The position numbers and the translations under genes were made by a program. From the NCBI RefSeq assembly GCF_001686925.1, contig NZ_LVEN01000012.1, positions 248,001 through 312,000 of the forward strand: a stretch of DNA of 64,000 nucleotides, read 5' to 3'. Source of the DNA: Flavobacterium piscis. Its GTDB lineage: Bacteria; Bacteroidota; Bacteroidia; Flavobacteriales; Flavobacteriaceae. Positions within the stretch are counted from its first letter, which is position 1. Every line of letters starts with the position of its first letter. This document shows positions 9,288 to 18,011 of this stretch, piece by piece. The notes under the pieces were generated by a model, which saw only the letters and a program-made list of their open reading frames with translations, searched no databases and was not told the DNA's origin.

Positions 9288-9334
9288 CAAATTTATCCAG
9301 AACTAGTTGCCGTGGCATCCTGTAGTATCCTGTT
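9288..9334 (-). promoter_or_regulatory. susC promoter with ACAGGA tandem operator
   Basis: On the minus strand, 9334 to 9314 reads AACAGGAT-ACT-ACAGGATGCC: two ACAGGAT half-sites 10 bp apart. After 18 bp comes TAAATTTG (9295-9288), an exact match to the -7 consensus TAnnTTTG, 34 bp from the SusC ATG. The operator covers the -33 region, the usual place for an activator that contacts RNA polymerase. Confidence 0.75.
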
Positions 9335-9557
9335 AGATTTCAGTACCTTATAGCCTTTTTATACTTTTTTTAAGACAAAAATCGCACAACTGACTGATTT
9401 ACAATCTTTAAAAAAAATGAAAGATTAATAAATATGATATCAAAAATTTAATTAAAATATTTTTTATTATTTGGTATTTATTTATATAAAAAATAAAGAA
9501 TAACAAAATAAGTAACTACATTGTTTAAACATTCCGTTTTTTAATATAATTACTAAA

Positions 9558-9604
9558 AACAGGATGCTACAGGATAGCCTTTTGATGGGTTACTAATACT
9601 TTTA
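9558..9604 (+). promoter_or_regulatory. GH106 promoter with ACAGGA tandem operator
   Basis: On the plus strand, 9558-9579 reads AACAGGAT-GCT-ACAGGATAGCC, nearly identical to the susC operator. Seventeen bases later is TACTTTTA (9597-9604), one mismatch from TAnnTTTG. The predicted start of transcription leaves a leader of roughly 85 nt before the ATG at 9697. Conservation of half-site spacing and distance to the -7 element in three promoters supports a real regulatory site. Confidence 0.7.
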
Positions 9605-9696
9605 CTTCATTACTACTGCTGAAAAATTGTGCTGTATGATTTTTTAACGATGTGAAGTGATTAATTTAGTAACCACTAAAACTTTTTGAGTAAATA

Positions 9697-12498
9697 ATGA
9701 AAATAACCAAATCCAATCTACTTATTACCCTATTCTTTTGCGGCGCTCTTAGCACTTTTGCGCAAGAAACATCAGGTTCTCCCTGGCCAAAATCTACTAA
9801 TATCAATCAGCCCTGGGCACGTTGGTGGTGGATGGGAAGTGCTGTAGATAAACCCAACCTCAAAAAGAGTCTAACAGACTTTTATAAAGCAGGAATTGGT
9901 GGTGTTGAGATTACACCTATCTACGGTGTAAAAGGAGAAGAAAATAATTTTATCGATTATCTTTCGCCTAAATGGATGGAGATGTTAGATTACACTATTC
10001 ATATTGCCGATAGTCTGCATATGCAAGTTGATATGGTATTGGGAACGGGCTGGCCTTACGGAGGTTCTCATGTAACATTGCCTTACGCTGCCTCAAAACT
10101 AATTGTAGAGAAATATTCGATTAAGAAGAATGAAACTTTCGATAAAAATATTGTTGTCACCAACAGTAAAGAAAAAGTACCTGCTGAACTTTTATATGTT
10201 GTAGCCTATGCAAGCGATGGCACTTATATTAATTTAACAGATCAGCTTAAAAAGAATAAAGTTAATACTAAAGATAAAGGAATTGAAGGAAATCCTGTTG
10301 CTTTACCCAACTTATCAAAACCTAATAAACTGAAATGGAAAGCCCATAAAACTGATTATACGATTTATGCCGTTTTTATTGGAAAAACAGGACAGGAAGT
10401 AAAAAGAGCTGCGCCGGGCGGCAAAGGATATACTTTAGATCATTATTCTGAAGAAGCACTAAATGCATATGTAGTTCCTTTTAATACTGCTTTTAAAGGT
10501 CGTGAAGGAAAAATAAGAGCCATTTTTAATGATAGTTTTGAGGTATACGGAACTGATTTTACACCTAATTTCTTTGAAGAATTTAAAGCCTTACGTGGAT
10601 ATGATCTTAAAAAACAATTACCTCTTTTACTAAATGAAACTGATAATGAAGCGGGTAACAGAATAAGAAGTGATTACAGGCAAACAATTGGCGATTTGTT
10701 ATTGAATAAATTTGATAAATCATGGACTAAATGGGCGCATTCTAAAAACTTTAAAACCAAACTTCAGGCGCATGGATCTCCCGGAAATCTTATTGATTTG
10801 TATGCTTCCGCGGATATTCCGGAATGTGAAACTTTTGGCTCTATGCCATTTGACATTCCGGGTTTCAGACGTGAAAAAGAGGATATTCGTGAAGGTGATG
10901 CTGATCCGGTGATGTTGAAATTTTCGTCATCTGCCGCTCATATTTCAGGTAAAAATCTGGTTTCTTCCGAGACTTTTACCTGGCTTAGGGAACATTTTAA
11001 AACAGCATTATCGCAATGTAAGCCTGAGGTCGAAGATTTAATGCTCAACGGAGTCAATCATGTTTTTCTTCATGGGTCGACCTATTCGCCAACCAGAGCT
11101 GCATGGCCGGGATGGCAATTTTATGCTTCGGTAAATTTCAATTCTAATAACAGTATTTGGGAAGATGCTCCAGCTTTGTTCTCCTACATATCAAATTGCC
11201 AGTCATTGTTACAACAAGGAAAATCTGATAATGAAATCCTGCTTTACTGGCCTATTTTTGATACTTGGGACAAATATCAAAAAGGCAATTTATTCTTTCA
11301 GTTCAAAATACATTCTTTATCAGAATGGCTGTACGATACCTCGTTTTATGACACTACCAAAAGTTTAATAAAAAAAGGATATGGCGTAGATTTTATCTCT
11401 GATAATTTTATAGCAGATGCAAAAGTAATCAACGGAAAAATTGTTTTACCCGGCGGCAGTTTTAAATCGCTTATTATTCCATCTTGTAAAAAAATGCCTC
11501 TTGCTACTTTGCAAAAACTAATTGAACTTAAAAAGGCTGGTGGATCTATTATATTTGAAGGATTACCTGAATCGGTTCCCGGATTCAACGATTTTAAGAA
11601 ACAGGAGGAAAACCTTCAAAATCTTTTAACAGCAAATGCAGCTTTAATACAGCGTGCCTCAGACATTTTTAAAGCTCTGGAAAATGTACAACTGTACCCT
11701 GAAAAACTTGTAGAAACAGGTTTAAAATATACAAGAAGAGATATTGATGGTGAAAAAATTTATTTCTTGGTCAATCATACCCCACAAACCATAGATACTT
11801 TTATTCCGCTGCAAATCGGCAATAAAGAAGTTATTATTTTTGATCCGTTAACCAGAGCTTACGGTAATGCTATTGTTACTAAAAATACCAATACAACACT
11901 GGTTAAACTTAAAATAGAACCGGGACAATCTTATTTTTTAAAAACAGAAAATACGGCGTCACAAAAAAAATGGCAATATTATGAGCCTGTTGCTAATGCC
12001 ATTTCTTTAAAAGGAAACTGGAAAATAGCCTTTGACAAAGGTGGTCCGGAGCTTCCTGCAAATGCAACAGTATCTACTTTAGAATCCTGGACTAAATTAA
12101 GTCCTGATGCAGCTGCGTTTTCCGGAACGGCAACTTATACTTTAGAATTTGACAAACCCAATTCTAAAGCAGATCAATGGAGTCTCAATTTGGGAGATGT
12201 CCGCGAAAGTGCCAAAGTCTGGCTAAATGATGAATTTATAGGTACGGCATGGTCTGTTCCTTATCAATTGCACATTAAAAAACTAAAACCAGGAAAAAAT
12301 ATACTAAAGGTTCAGGTTACAAATCTCTCTGCCAACAGAATCAGGGATAAAGAACTAAAAGGCGAAGAATGGAAGATTTTTTATGAAATTAACATGGTCG
12401 ATAAAGATTATAAAAAATTTGATGCCACAAAATGGGAACTTATGCCTTCGGGATTATTAGGCCCTGTTACGATTACGCCATTAAAACAAGAAAACTAA
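9697..12498 (+). CDS. GH106 family alpha-L-rhamnosidase
   Basis: A 933-residue secreted protein (signal peptide ending near STFAQ, residue 23). The N-terminal PWARWWWMGSAVDK and GGVEITPIYGVKGEE segments, MVLGTGWPYGG, the DSFEVYGTDFTPNFFEEF block with acidic residues, and the long middle and C-terminal beta-sandwich regions (LNLGDVRESAKVWLNDEFIG near residues 830-850) match the GH106 layout and typical size. GH106 enzymes cleave terminal alpha-L-rhamnose from rhamnogalacturonan oligosaccharides. It is the first gene of a plus-strand operon with GH105, 23 bp apart. The two activities are complementary: GH105 removes the non-reducing unsaturated galacturonate, exposing rhamnose for GH106. Released rhamnose would be handled by RhaM. 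Confidence 0.92.
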   Translation: MKITKSNLLITLFFCGALSTFAQETSGSPWPKSTNINQPWARWWWMGSAVDKPNLKKSLTDFYKAGIGGVEITPIYGVKGEENNFIDYLSPKWMEMLDYTIHIADSLHMQVDMVLGTGWPYGGSHVTLPYAASKLIVEKYSIKKNETFDKNIVVTNSKEKVPAELLYVVAYASDGTYINLTDQLKKNKVNTKDKGIEGNPVALPNLSKPNKLKWKAHKTDYTIYAVFIGKTGQEVKRAAPGGKGYTLDHYSEEALNAYVVPFNTAFKGREGKIRAIFNDSFEVYGTDFTPNFFEEFKALRGYDLKKQLPLLLNETDNEAGNRIRSDYRQTIGDLLLNKFDKSWTKWAHSKNFKTKLQAHGSPGNLIDLYASADIPECETFGSMPFDIPGFRREKEDIREGDADPVMLKFSSSAAHISGKNLVSSETFTWLREHFKTALSQCKPEVEDLMLNGVNHVFLHGSTYSPTRAAWPGWQFYASVNFNSNNSIWEDAPALFSYISNCQSLLQQGKSDNEILLYWPIFDTWDKYQKGNLFFQFKIHSLSEWLYDTSFYDTTKSLIKKGYGVDFISDNFIADAKVINGKIVLPGGSFKSLIIPSCKKMPLATLQKLIELKKAGGSIIFEGLPESVPGFNDFKKQEENLQNLLTANAALIQRASDIFKALENVQLYPEKLVETGLKYTRRDIDGEKIYFLVNHTPQTIDTFIPLQIGNKEVIIFDPLTRAYGNAIVTKNTNTTLVKLKIEPGQSYFLKTENTASQKKWQYYEPVANAISLKGNWKIAFDKGGPELPANATVSTLESWTKLSPDAAAFSGTATYTLEFDKPNSKADQWSLNLGDVRESAKVWLNDEFIGTAWSVPYQLHIKKLKPGKNILKVQVTNLSANRIRDKELKGEEWKIFYEINMVDKDYKKFDATKWELMPSGLLGPVTITPLKQEN

Positions 12499-12521
12499 TT
12501 ATTAAATAACGAATATTAAAA

Positions 12522-13646
12522 ATGAAAAAATTACTTTTATTTTTCGCTATATGCCTTTCATACACTAACTCGGCAAACGCACAACAAGCATTTGATAAAA
12601 AATTAGTATTAAAACAAATGATACTTGCCAATGATTATTTTATGCAAAAATGGCCTGAAACCGGCAAAACAATAATTACCAATAAAGAACGCCCAAGTAA
12701 TATCTGGACGCGCGGAGTGTATTATGAAGGACTTATGGCGCTACATGAAATTTACCCTAAAGAAGCTTATTACGATTATGCTTATGCCTGGTCTGAATTT
12801 CACAAATGGGGTTTTAATGGCGGAAATACTACCCGAAATGCCGATAACTATTGTGCGGCACAAACCTACATCGATTTGTATAATCTGGAGCCGGATGCCA
12901 AAAAACTGAAGAATACAAAAACAAATATGAACATGCTCTTGAATACACCTCAATTAGATGACTGGTCGTGGATTGATGCTATACAAATGGGAATGCCGGT
13001 TTTTGCGAAATTAGGCGTTTTAGAAAAAGACAATCGCTATTTCGAAAAAATGTATCAAATGTATATGTACTCGCGTGACAAACATGGAGATCACGGACTT
13101 TATAATCCTAAAGATGGTTTATGGTGGCGCGATGCCGATTTTGATCCTCCGTACAAAGAACCAAACGGAGAAGATTGCTACTGGAGCCGCGGAAATGGAT
13201 GGGTAATTGGGGCTTTGGCCAAAGTGCTTTCTATTATTCCTGAAAACGCACCTCACAGAGCGCAATATGTAAAAGATTTAAAAGCTATGGCAGCAGCCCT
13301 GGTTCCTATCCAGAGAGCTGATGGTTTCTGGAATGTAAGTTTACATGATCCCACTAATTTTGGAGAAAAAGAAACTTCAGGTACAGCATTATTTGTTTAC
13401 GCAATAGCATACGGAATCAACAGCGGGATTCTCAAAAAAGAAACGTACCTTCCTGTTGTTCAAAAAGCATGGAATGCGATGACAACTGAAAGTTTACACA
13501 CCAATGGCTTTTTAGGGTATTTGCAATCTACTGGAAAAGAACCAAAGGACGGCCAACCTTTATCTTATGATAAAATTCCTGATTTTGAAGATTACGGATT
13601 AGGCTGTTTTTTACTGGCGGGTTCAGAAATATATAAAATGAAATAA
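12522..13646 (+). CDS. GH105 unsaturated rhamnogalacturonyl hydrolase
   Basis: A 374-residue protein with a signal peptide ending near SANAQQ (residue 21). It shows (alpha/alpha)6-barrel motifs of GH105: PSNIWTRGVYYEGLMAL, DDWSWIDAIQMGMPVFAKLG (with the acidic catalytic region), GLWWRDADF, GEDCYWSRGNGWVIGALA, and SGTALFVYAIAYGINSGIL. The family hydrates the C4-C5 double bond of unsaturated galacturonate left by polysaccharide lyases and releases it from the adjoining rhamnose. It follows GH106 in the same operon and is followed by a clear terminator. It is sequence-divergent from the tandem GH105 pair at 26510-28966, so it may have a different substrate preference. Confidence 0.93.
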   Translation: MKKLLLFFAICLSYTNSANAQQAFDKKLVLKQMILANDYFMQKWPETGKTIITNKERPSNIWTRGVYYEGLMALHEIYPKEAYYDYAYAWSEFHKWGFNGGNTTRNADNYCAAQTYIDLYNLEPDAKKLKNTKTNMNMLLNTPQLDDWSWIDAIQMGMPVFAKLGVLEKDNRYFEKMYQMYMYSRDKHGDHGLYNPKDGLWWRDADFDPPYKEPNGEDCYWSRGNGWVIGALAKVLSIIPENAPHRAQYVKDLKAMAAALVPIQRADGFWNVSLHDPTNFGEKETSGTALFVYAIAYGINSGILKKETYLPVVQKAWNAMTTESLHTNGFLGYLQSTGKEPKDGQPLSYDKIPDFEDYGLGCFLLAGSEIYKMK

Positions 13647-13670
13647 CTTCTTTTTGAGATTATTTCGTAT

Positions 13671-13710
13671 AAAAAAGCAGGATATCCTTGATGGGATTCC
13701 TGCTTTTTTT
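13671..13710 (+). terminator. Terminator of the GH106-GH105 operon
   Basis: The inverted repeat AAAAAAGCAGGA / TCCTGCTTTTTT with a 15-nt loop, ending in a T run, lies 25 bp after the GH105 stop codon. Confidence 0.85.
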
Positions 13711-13759
13711 ATTCCAACTACAACACATTAATTGGAAATTGAATTATAATTAACCAAAA

Positions 13760-14209
13760 TTACATAAGAAAAAATAAAGCTTTATAAAAATTATTGAACT
13801 TTATTGACAATATATTCGAAGCTGCAAACTTCATTTCTGACGTTTCGGGTACCAAATCAGATTTATTTTTAAAATGAGATTTTAACTCTTTTATAATTTC
13901 AATTCTTGTCTTAGAACTATCCAACAATATCAAACTTTTAACCTCTTGTAAAAACGATAAACTATCGTATAATTGTTTATTAAACAAGCATACCAAAACA
14001 TTAGTTCCTTTTTTTTCAAGTTGTAAAAACTCAACCAATTCAGACTTGTCATAGACAACATATATTGAGCGATCAAATTTTGCAGCTTCATTTTCATTTT
14101 CCGACAAAAGTGAATTTTCGAAAAAATCAAATTCATTTTTAAAGCGTCTTTTAAACATCTTTAAAAAAATGCCTTTATTATCACAAACCAAAACTCTTTC
14201 CTTTTCCAT
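13760..14209 (-). CDS. Degenerate receiver-like protein of unknown function
   Basis: A 149-residue protein I do not recognise. Its start, ERVLVCDNKGIFLKMFKRRF, looks like the first strand and helix of a response-regulator receiver domain with one early acidic residue. Later strands (IYVVYD, NVLVCLF, LILLDSS) alternate with helices as in a receiver fold, but the usual phospho-acceptor pattern (hhhhDhxMP) is absent. No DNA-binding domain follows; the C-terminal 30 residues are hydrophobic and poorly structured by eye. It lies 25 kb from any cognate kinase except the NtrB-type kinase at 15354. It may be a non-phosphorylated signalling adaptor. The other small receiver-like gene, at 51313, is similar only in general layout. 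Confidence 0.6.
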   Translation of the reverse strand: MEKERVLVCDNKGIFLKMFKRRFKNEFDFFENSLLSENENEAAKFDRSIYVVYDKSELVEFLQLEKKGTNVLVCLFNKQLYDSLSFLQEVKSLILLDSSKTRIEIIKELKSHFKNKSDLVPETSEMKFAASNILSIKFNNFYKALFFLM

Positions 14210-14398
14210 TTTTAAACTTATTTAGAAGTAATTAAAAAATTATTCTCCTTATTGTTAATCCTTAAAAACACAACCTAACTAACTAATAATCAATTATTTT
14301 AAATTCCATACAAAGGTAAATTGACAGAGATTAAATAAGGAACCCTATACGTTATAAAATGAACAGATTAAGGTTTTTATTTAAAAGTTTCCAGAAAA

Positions 14399-14941
14399 TT
14401 ATATTTTATTGATATGAGTTACGTTATGTTCTACAAAAGATATTAATTCATCGATTTTTCGGCCGTTATTGTATTTGCTTGAAATTGAAATTATATAATT
14501 ATTTCGCCCCCTAACGTACAGAAAGAAAAAATCTTTAGTTAAAATTGCTTTCTCAATCTGGCTCCACTTGTGAACAACTTCACCCATGGGAGAATGCACA
14601 TAGATTCTTGAATTGGTAAAATTAAATTTGTACTTTTTACTAAACCTATTATATTTTAATAGCTTTTTAATGAACTGAAAAACAACTTTACTTATGGTAT
14701 TTACAAACGAATACTGAAATAAAAAAAATAATACAATAAGGATCAGATTTCGTACTAGCCATTGTATATAATCTATTTCATCATTGAGATCAAAAAAATC
14801 AAAAAAAACAGCTGAGATTAAGAGAATTCCTGAAACAACAACAACACGTTCTCTATAGAGGCTCTTAAAATACATTTTATTTAATTTTCGAATTTCGCCT
14901 ATATTCAACTCAAACTCCAGAAAAAAACCAGAATTACTCAT
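14399..14941 (-). CDS. YcxB-like membrane protein
   Basis: A 180-residue protein with two predicted transmembrane helices (about 34-48 and 64-84, VVVVSGILLISAVFF and RNLILIVLFFLFQYSF). The C-terminal half reads YKFNFTNSRIYVHSPMGEVVHKWSQIEKAILTKDFFFLYV, which fits the YcxB-like C-terminal domain: a strand, a small loop, then a conserved W-x-x-I. The role of that family is unknown. The gene stands alone between the receiver-like gene and the divergent kinase gene, with no obvious operon partner. Confidence 0.65.
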   Translation of the reverse strand: MSNSGFFLEFELNIGEIRKLNKMYFKSLYRERVVVVSGILLISAVFFDFFDLNDEIDYIQWLVRNLILIVLFFLFQYSFVNTISKVVFQFIKKLLKYNRFSKKYKFNFTNSRIYVHSPMGEVVHKWSQIEKAILTKDFFFLYVRGRNNYIISISSKYNNGRKIDELISFVEHNVTHINKI

Positions 14942-15353
14942 ATCTTTTATGATTGCATTTGTACGTATTTGGAAATTTTTTATTTCTGTAAAAAATCAAA
15001 TCAAAATTACTGCAATCACAATCTGTACTCTTACTAATGAAGACATAAAAATAGCAGAATACGACTTTTAACAAATTGCTCAAAAAGCATATAAAAATGG
15101 TTTTCATAAAATGAAATATTGTTTTTTTAATAAAATCATTTTCTTACAATTTTACAGCTATTTTTATCGGTGAAAAAAAATCAAAAAAATACCTTTATAA
15201 GTTATTAAAATATCAGAATAAGACTAAACAATAATTTATATTTAGTTTATTTTCAAATAGTTTAATTTAAATTTTATTTACTACTACTAACTAAAATATT
15301 TGCCTACATTTGAAATCAATTTAAATTCATTATAAATAATTTCCTACAAATAA
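14942..15353. other. Divergent intergenic region upstream of the NtrB-type kinase
   Basis: A 412-bp gap, extremely AT-rich, with no ORF or strong repeat. The only recognisable element is TACATTTG at 15305-15312, an exact -7 consensus match placed 42 bp before the kinase ATG. No matching -33 box or operator was recognised, and no promoter was recognised for the YcxB-like gene. Confidence 0.5.
15305..15312 (+). promoter_or_regulatory. Probable -7 element of the kinase operon
   Basis: TACATTTG matches TAnnTTTG exactly and lies 42 bp upstream of the kinase start. The -33 element is not clear. Confidence 0.5.
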
Positions 15354-16442
15354 ATGAAACTTATTCCTACAGAAGAAAAGCTTAAAGAAAGAGTTAAAGA
15401 GTTAACTTGCCTTTATGAAGTTTCAACCATAATTGCAAGGTCTCGCACTAAAGAAAAACAAGCTTTACAAAAAATAATTTCGAGTACAAAAAAGGCATGG
15501 AGATACGATAAAGATGCCATAGTAGAGCTATTTGTTCCCGATTATATATTATATACAGCTGAACTAACTGAACATACTGAATACCAAACTAGTATCATAT
15601 ATATCGCAAAAAAAACTGCTGGATATATTAAGGTTCATTATCCAAAAAGTAAATACAATGCTAGTGATTTTTTGAAGGAAGAACAAAAACTGTTGGATAC
15701 TATTGCATATGAAATAGGTAATTATCTGGAGAAGTTTAACACTATCGAAAAAAAACAGCGGTTAATGCGAACGGTAGAACGAATAGACAGACTCTCTATT
15801 CTGGGAGAAATGACAGCAGGAATAGCACATGAACTTAATACTCCTTTGGGCAACATATTGGGTTATGCAGAACTAATCAAGAGTAGTAATAAAGATCATG
15901 AAATAGATGCTGATATTGCTACAATAATAAACTCTGTTATTTATTGTCGTGAAATCGTAAAAAAACTAATGTTTTTTTCTTGCGAAATACCTCAGCAACG
16001 ACAATTTAGAGAAGTCAAGCCTATTGTTGATTTTGCGATGTCATTCCTGAAACAAAATTTTCAGGAAAAAAATATTAAATGCGAACTGGTTTTTAAAAAC
16101 GATAGTATACAGGCTAAGATCGATGATGTTCAACTTACACAAATTTTTTTTAATTTAATTATAAATGCCATACATGCATCTCCTGAAAAAAGTACCATAA
16201 AAACAATTATTGATAGTGACACTGAAAATTTGATAATAGCAATAGAAGATCAGGGAACCGGAATTCCTGATCACATTAAACAAAGAGTTTTTGAACCCTT
16301 TTTTACAACTAAAACTACAAAAGGTTGCGGACTTGGACTTAGTGTCGTTCATGGAATCGTTAAAAATTATAATGGAGATATAGTCATAGAAAATAATACG
16401 CCGGCAGGATCGATTTTTATAATAAAATTACCTTTAAACTAA
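15354..16442 (+). CDS. Cytoplasmic NtrB-type sensor histidine kinase
   Basis: A 362-residue protein with no transmembrane segment. Residues 1-130 look like a GAF-type sensory domain preceded by the KLKERVKELTCLYEVSTII helix. The dimerisation/H-box is ILGEMTAGIAHELNTPLGNILG with phospho-acceptor His159. The ATPase domain has an N-box (FFNLIINAIHAS), G1 (EDQGTGIPD) and F/G2 (FEPFFTTKTTKGCGLGLSVVHG). The kinase would phosphorylate the sigma-54 regulator encoded 2 bp downstream. The stimulus is unknown; being cytoplasmic, it presumably senses an internal signal. Its place between two pectin loci hints at a link, but nothing in the sequence proves it. Confidence 0.92.
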   Translation: MKLIPTEEKLKERVKELTCLYEVSTIIARSRTKEKQALQKIISSTKKAWRYDKDAIVELFVPDYILYTAELTEHTEYQTSIIYIAKKTAGYIKVHYPKSKYNASDFLKEEQKLLDTIAYEIGNYLEKFNTIEKKQRLMRTVERIDRLSILGEMTAGIAHELNTPLGNILGYAELIKSSNKDHEIDADIATIINSVIYCREIVKKLMFFSCEIPQQRQFREVKPIVDFAMSFLKQNFQEKNIKCELVFKNDSIQAKIDDVQLTQIFFNLIINAIHASPEKSTIKTIIDSDTENLIIAIEDQGTGIPDHIKQRVFEPFFTTKTTKGCGLGLSVVHGIVKNYNGDIVIENNTPAGSIFIIKLPLN

Positions 16443-16444
16443 TT

Positions 16445-17776
16445 ATGAGCATAATGAAACAAAACATACTTATCGTCGATGATAATTATGATATGCTTGA
16501 TGTAATTCAGCGTCACTTAAAGTCCTTTGATTATCATACTTACAAAGCATCTTCTGTAATTGATGCCATCGATGTTTTAAAATATAATGATATTCATTTA
16601 TTAATTACAGATCTCAATATGCCTGATATTGATGGTATTGAACTATTAAAATATACTAATGAACATTACCCCTTAATACCTAAACTAGTTGTTACAGGGT
16701 TTAACACTATTGATAATGCAATAAATTCTATAAAAGCAGGTGCTTTAGATTATTTAAACAAACCATTTTCAAGTGATGAACTTCAAAAGGCCATTAAAAA
16801 ATCTTTATTGAAGGCACAAACAAGTCCGAAAACGTTATCAAACAGGATTAATTCGTCAATAGAAAACAATAATTACTTTGGTATTGTAGGCCGTTCAGAA
16901 CACTTTGAAAAATTAGTAGAAATAATAAACCGTGTAAAAGACAATAACGTTAATGTATTAATAGAAGGAGAAAGCGGTACAGGAAAAGAGCTTATAGCAA
17001 AAGCAATTCATTATAAAGGTGCATTTTCAAAAATGCCTTTTATATCGGTAAACTGTGGTGCAATTCCGGAAAATCTTATAGAATCGGAATTTTTTGGATA
17101 CGCTAAAGGAGCCTTTACCGGAGCATCAGAATCAAAAATTGGATTTTTTCAGGCAGCCTCAAACGGAACTATTTTTTTGGATGAAATTGCAACAGCACCG
17201 TTATCAGTTCAAACCAGACTTTTGCGTGTAATACAAGAAAAAGAAGTTATTAAAGTAGGCTCTACAAAAGTTGAAAAAATAAATGTGAGAATAATTTGTG
17301 CAACCAATAGCGATTTGTACAAAATGGTTTTGGAGGGAAAATTTAGAGAAGATTTATACTATAGAATAAACGTCATTAATATAAAAACAACTCCTCTTAG
17401 AGATAAAAAAGAAGACTTGATGTTATTAATAAACAGCTTTCTAAAAAAGTATGGTATAAAATATGACAAACCCAATACTTCGATAGATGAAAAAGCTATT
17501 GAAATATTACTTCGTTATTCCTGGCCGGGAAACGTCAGAGAATTAGAAAATATTATTCAACGTATGATTATATTAAGTGACGAAATTATAAATATTGAGC
17601 ATATTCCTGAACATTTAAAATACCATGTTCCCGAAAAAAGTTTTCTCTTTAAATCATTAAAAGAATTCGAGAAAGAACAAATCATAAAAACACTTAATGC
17701 TGTAAATAATAATAAAAGTAAAGCAGCAAAAATACTGCAAATAGATCGTAAAACACTTAGCCAGAAATTATCATAA
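16445..17776 (+). CDS. Sigma-54-dependent NtrC-type response regulator
   Basis: A 443-residue protein with three domains. The receiver (about 5-120) has acidic residues Asp12/Asp13, phospho-acceptor Asp56 (LLITDLNMPDIDG) and Lys106. The AAA+ domain (about 145-375) has Walker A GESGTGKE at 175-182, the sigma-54-contacting loop GAFTGA at 222-227 and Walker B GTIFLDEI. A Fis-type helix-turn-helix ends the protein (KSKAAKILQIDRKTLSQKLS). It activates sigma-54 promoters after phosphorylation by the adjacent kinase; the 2-bp gap indicates translational coupling. A second in-frame ATG at 16454 is also possible. Targets are not evident; I could not find a convincing -24/-12 promoter nearby. Confidence 0.95.
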   Translation: MSIMKQNILIVDDNYDMLDVIQRHLKSFDYHTYKASSVIDAIDVLKYNDIHLLITDLNMPDIDGIELLKYTNEHYPLIPKLVVTGFNTIDNAINSIKAGALDYLNKPFSSDELQKAIKKSLLKAQTSPKTLSNRINSSIENNNYFGIVGRSEHFEKLVEIINRVKDNNVNVLIEGESGTGKELIAKAIHYKGAFSKMPFISVNCGAIPENLIESEFFGYAKGAFTGASESKIGFFQAASNGTIFLDEIATAPLSVQTRLLRVIQEKEVIKVGSTKVEKINVRIICATNSDLYKMVLEGKFREDLYYRINVINIKTTPLRDKKEDLMLLINSFLKKYGIKYDKPNTSIDEKAIEILLRYSWPGNVRELENIIQRMIILSDEIINIEHIPEHLKYHVPEKSFLFKSLKEFEKEQIIKTLNAVNNNKSKAAKILQIDRKTLSQKLS

Positions 17777-18011
17777 TTACATCTATTATTTCTAGTGGAA
17801 CTGACTTTTTTTTAAAGACAGGAAATAAATAATAATGTCTTACAGCAATTCCATCATATGAAACTACAATAAAAATCTTAGATGTAGGTCAAAGTTTTAT
17901 TTGATGAAATTAAAATAAATTCAACTAATCAAATACTTTAACGCAAATAAAATACAACTAAATGCAGACCAAAATATTGCATAAAAAAACAACTTTATAA
18001 AAACACTTTAC

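Larger units (their letters stand above)
9254..9696. other. Divergent regulatory region between susC and GH106
   Basis: This 443-bp AT-rich gap separates the divergent susCD and GH106-GH105 operons. Each side carries one copy of the same operator (9314-9334 for susC, 9558-9579 for GH106), oriented identically relative to its own gene and about 225 bp apart. Between them lies a very AT-rich tract (about 9350-9545) with no visible ORF. The layout suggests coordinated divergent activation by one regulator. Confidence 0.75.

Noticed and set aside
17964..17981. Possible sigma-54 -24/-12 promoter (GCAGACC...TTGCAT) before the first AraC gene
   Set aside because: The -12 part fits loosely but the -24 part lacks the conserved GG; too weak in such AT-rich DNA.
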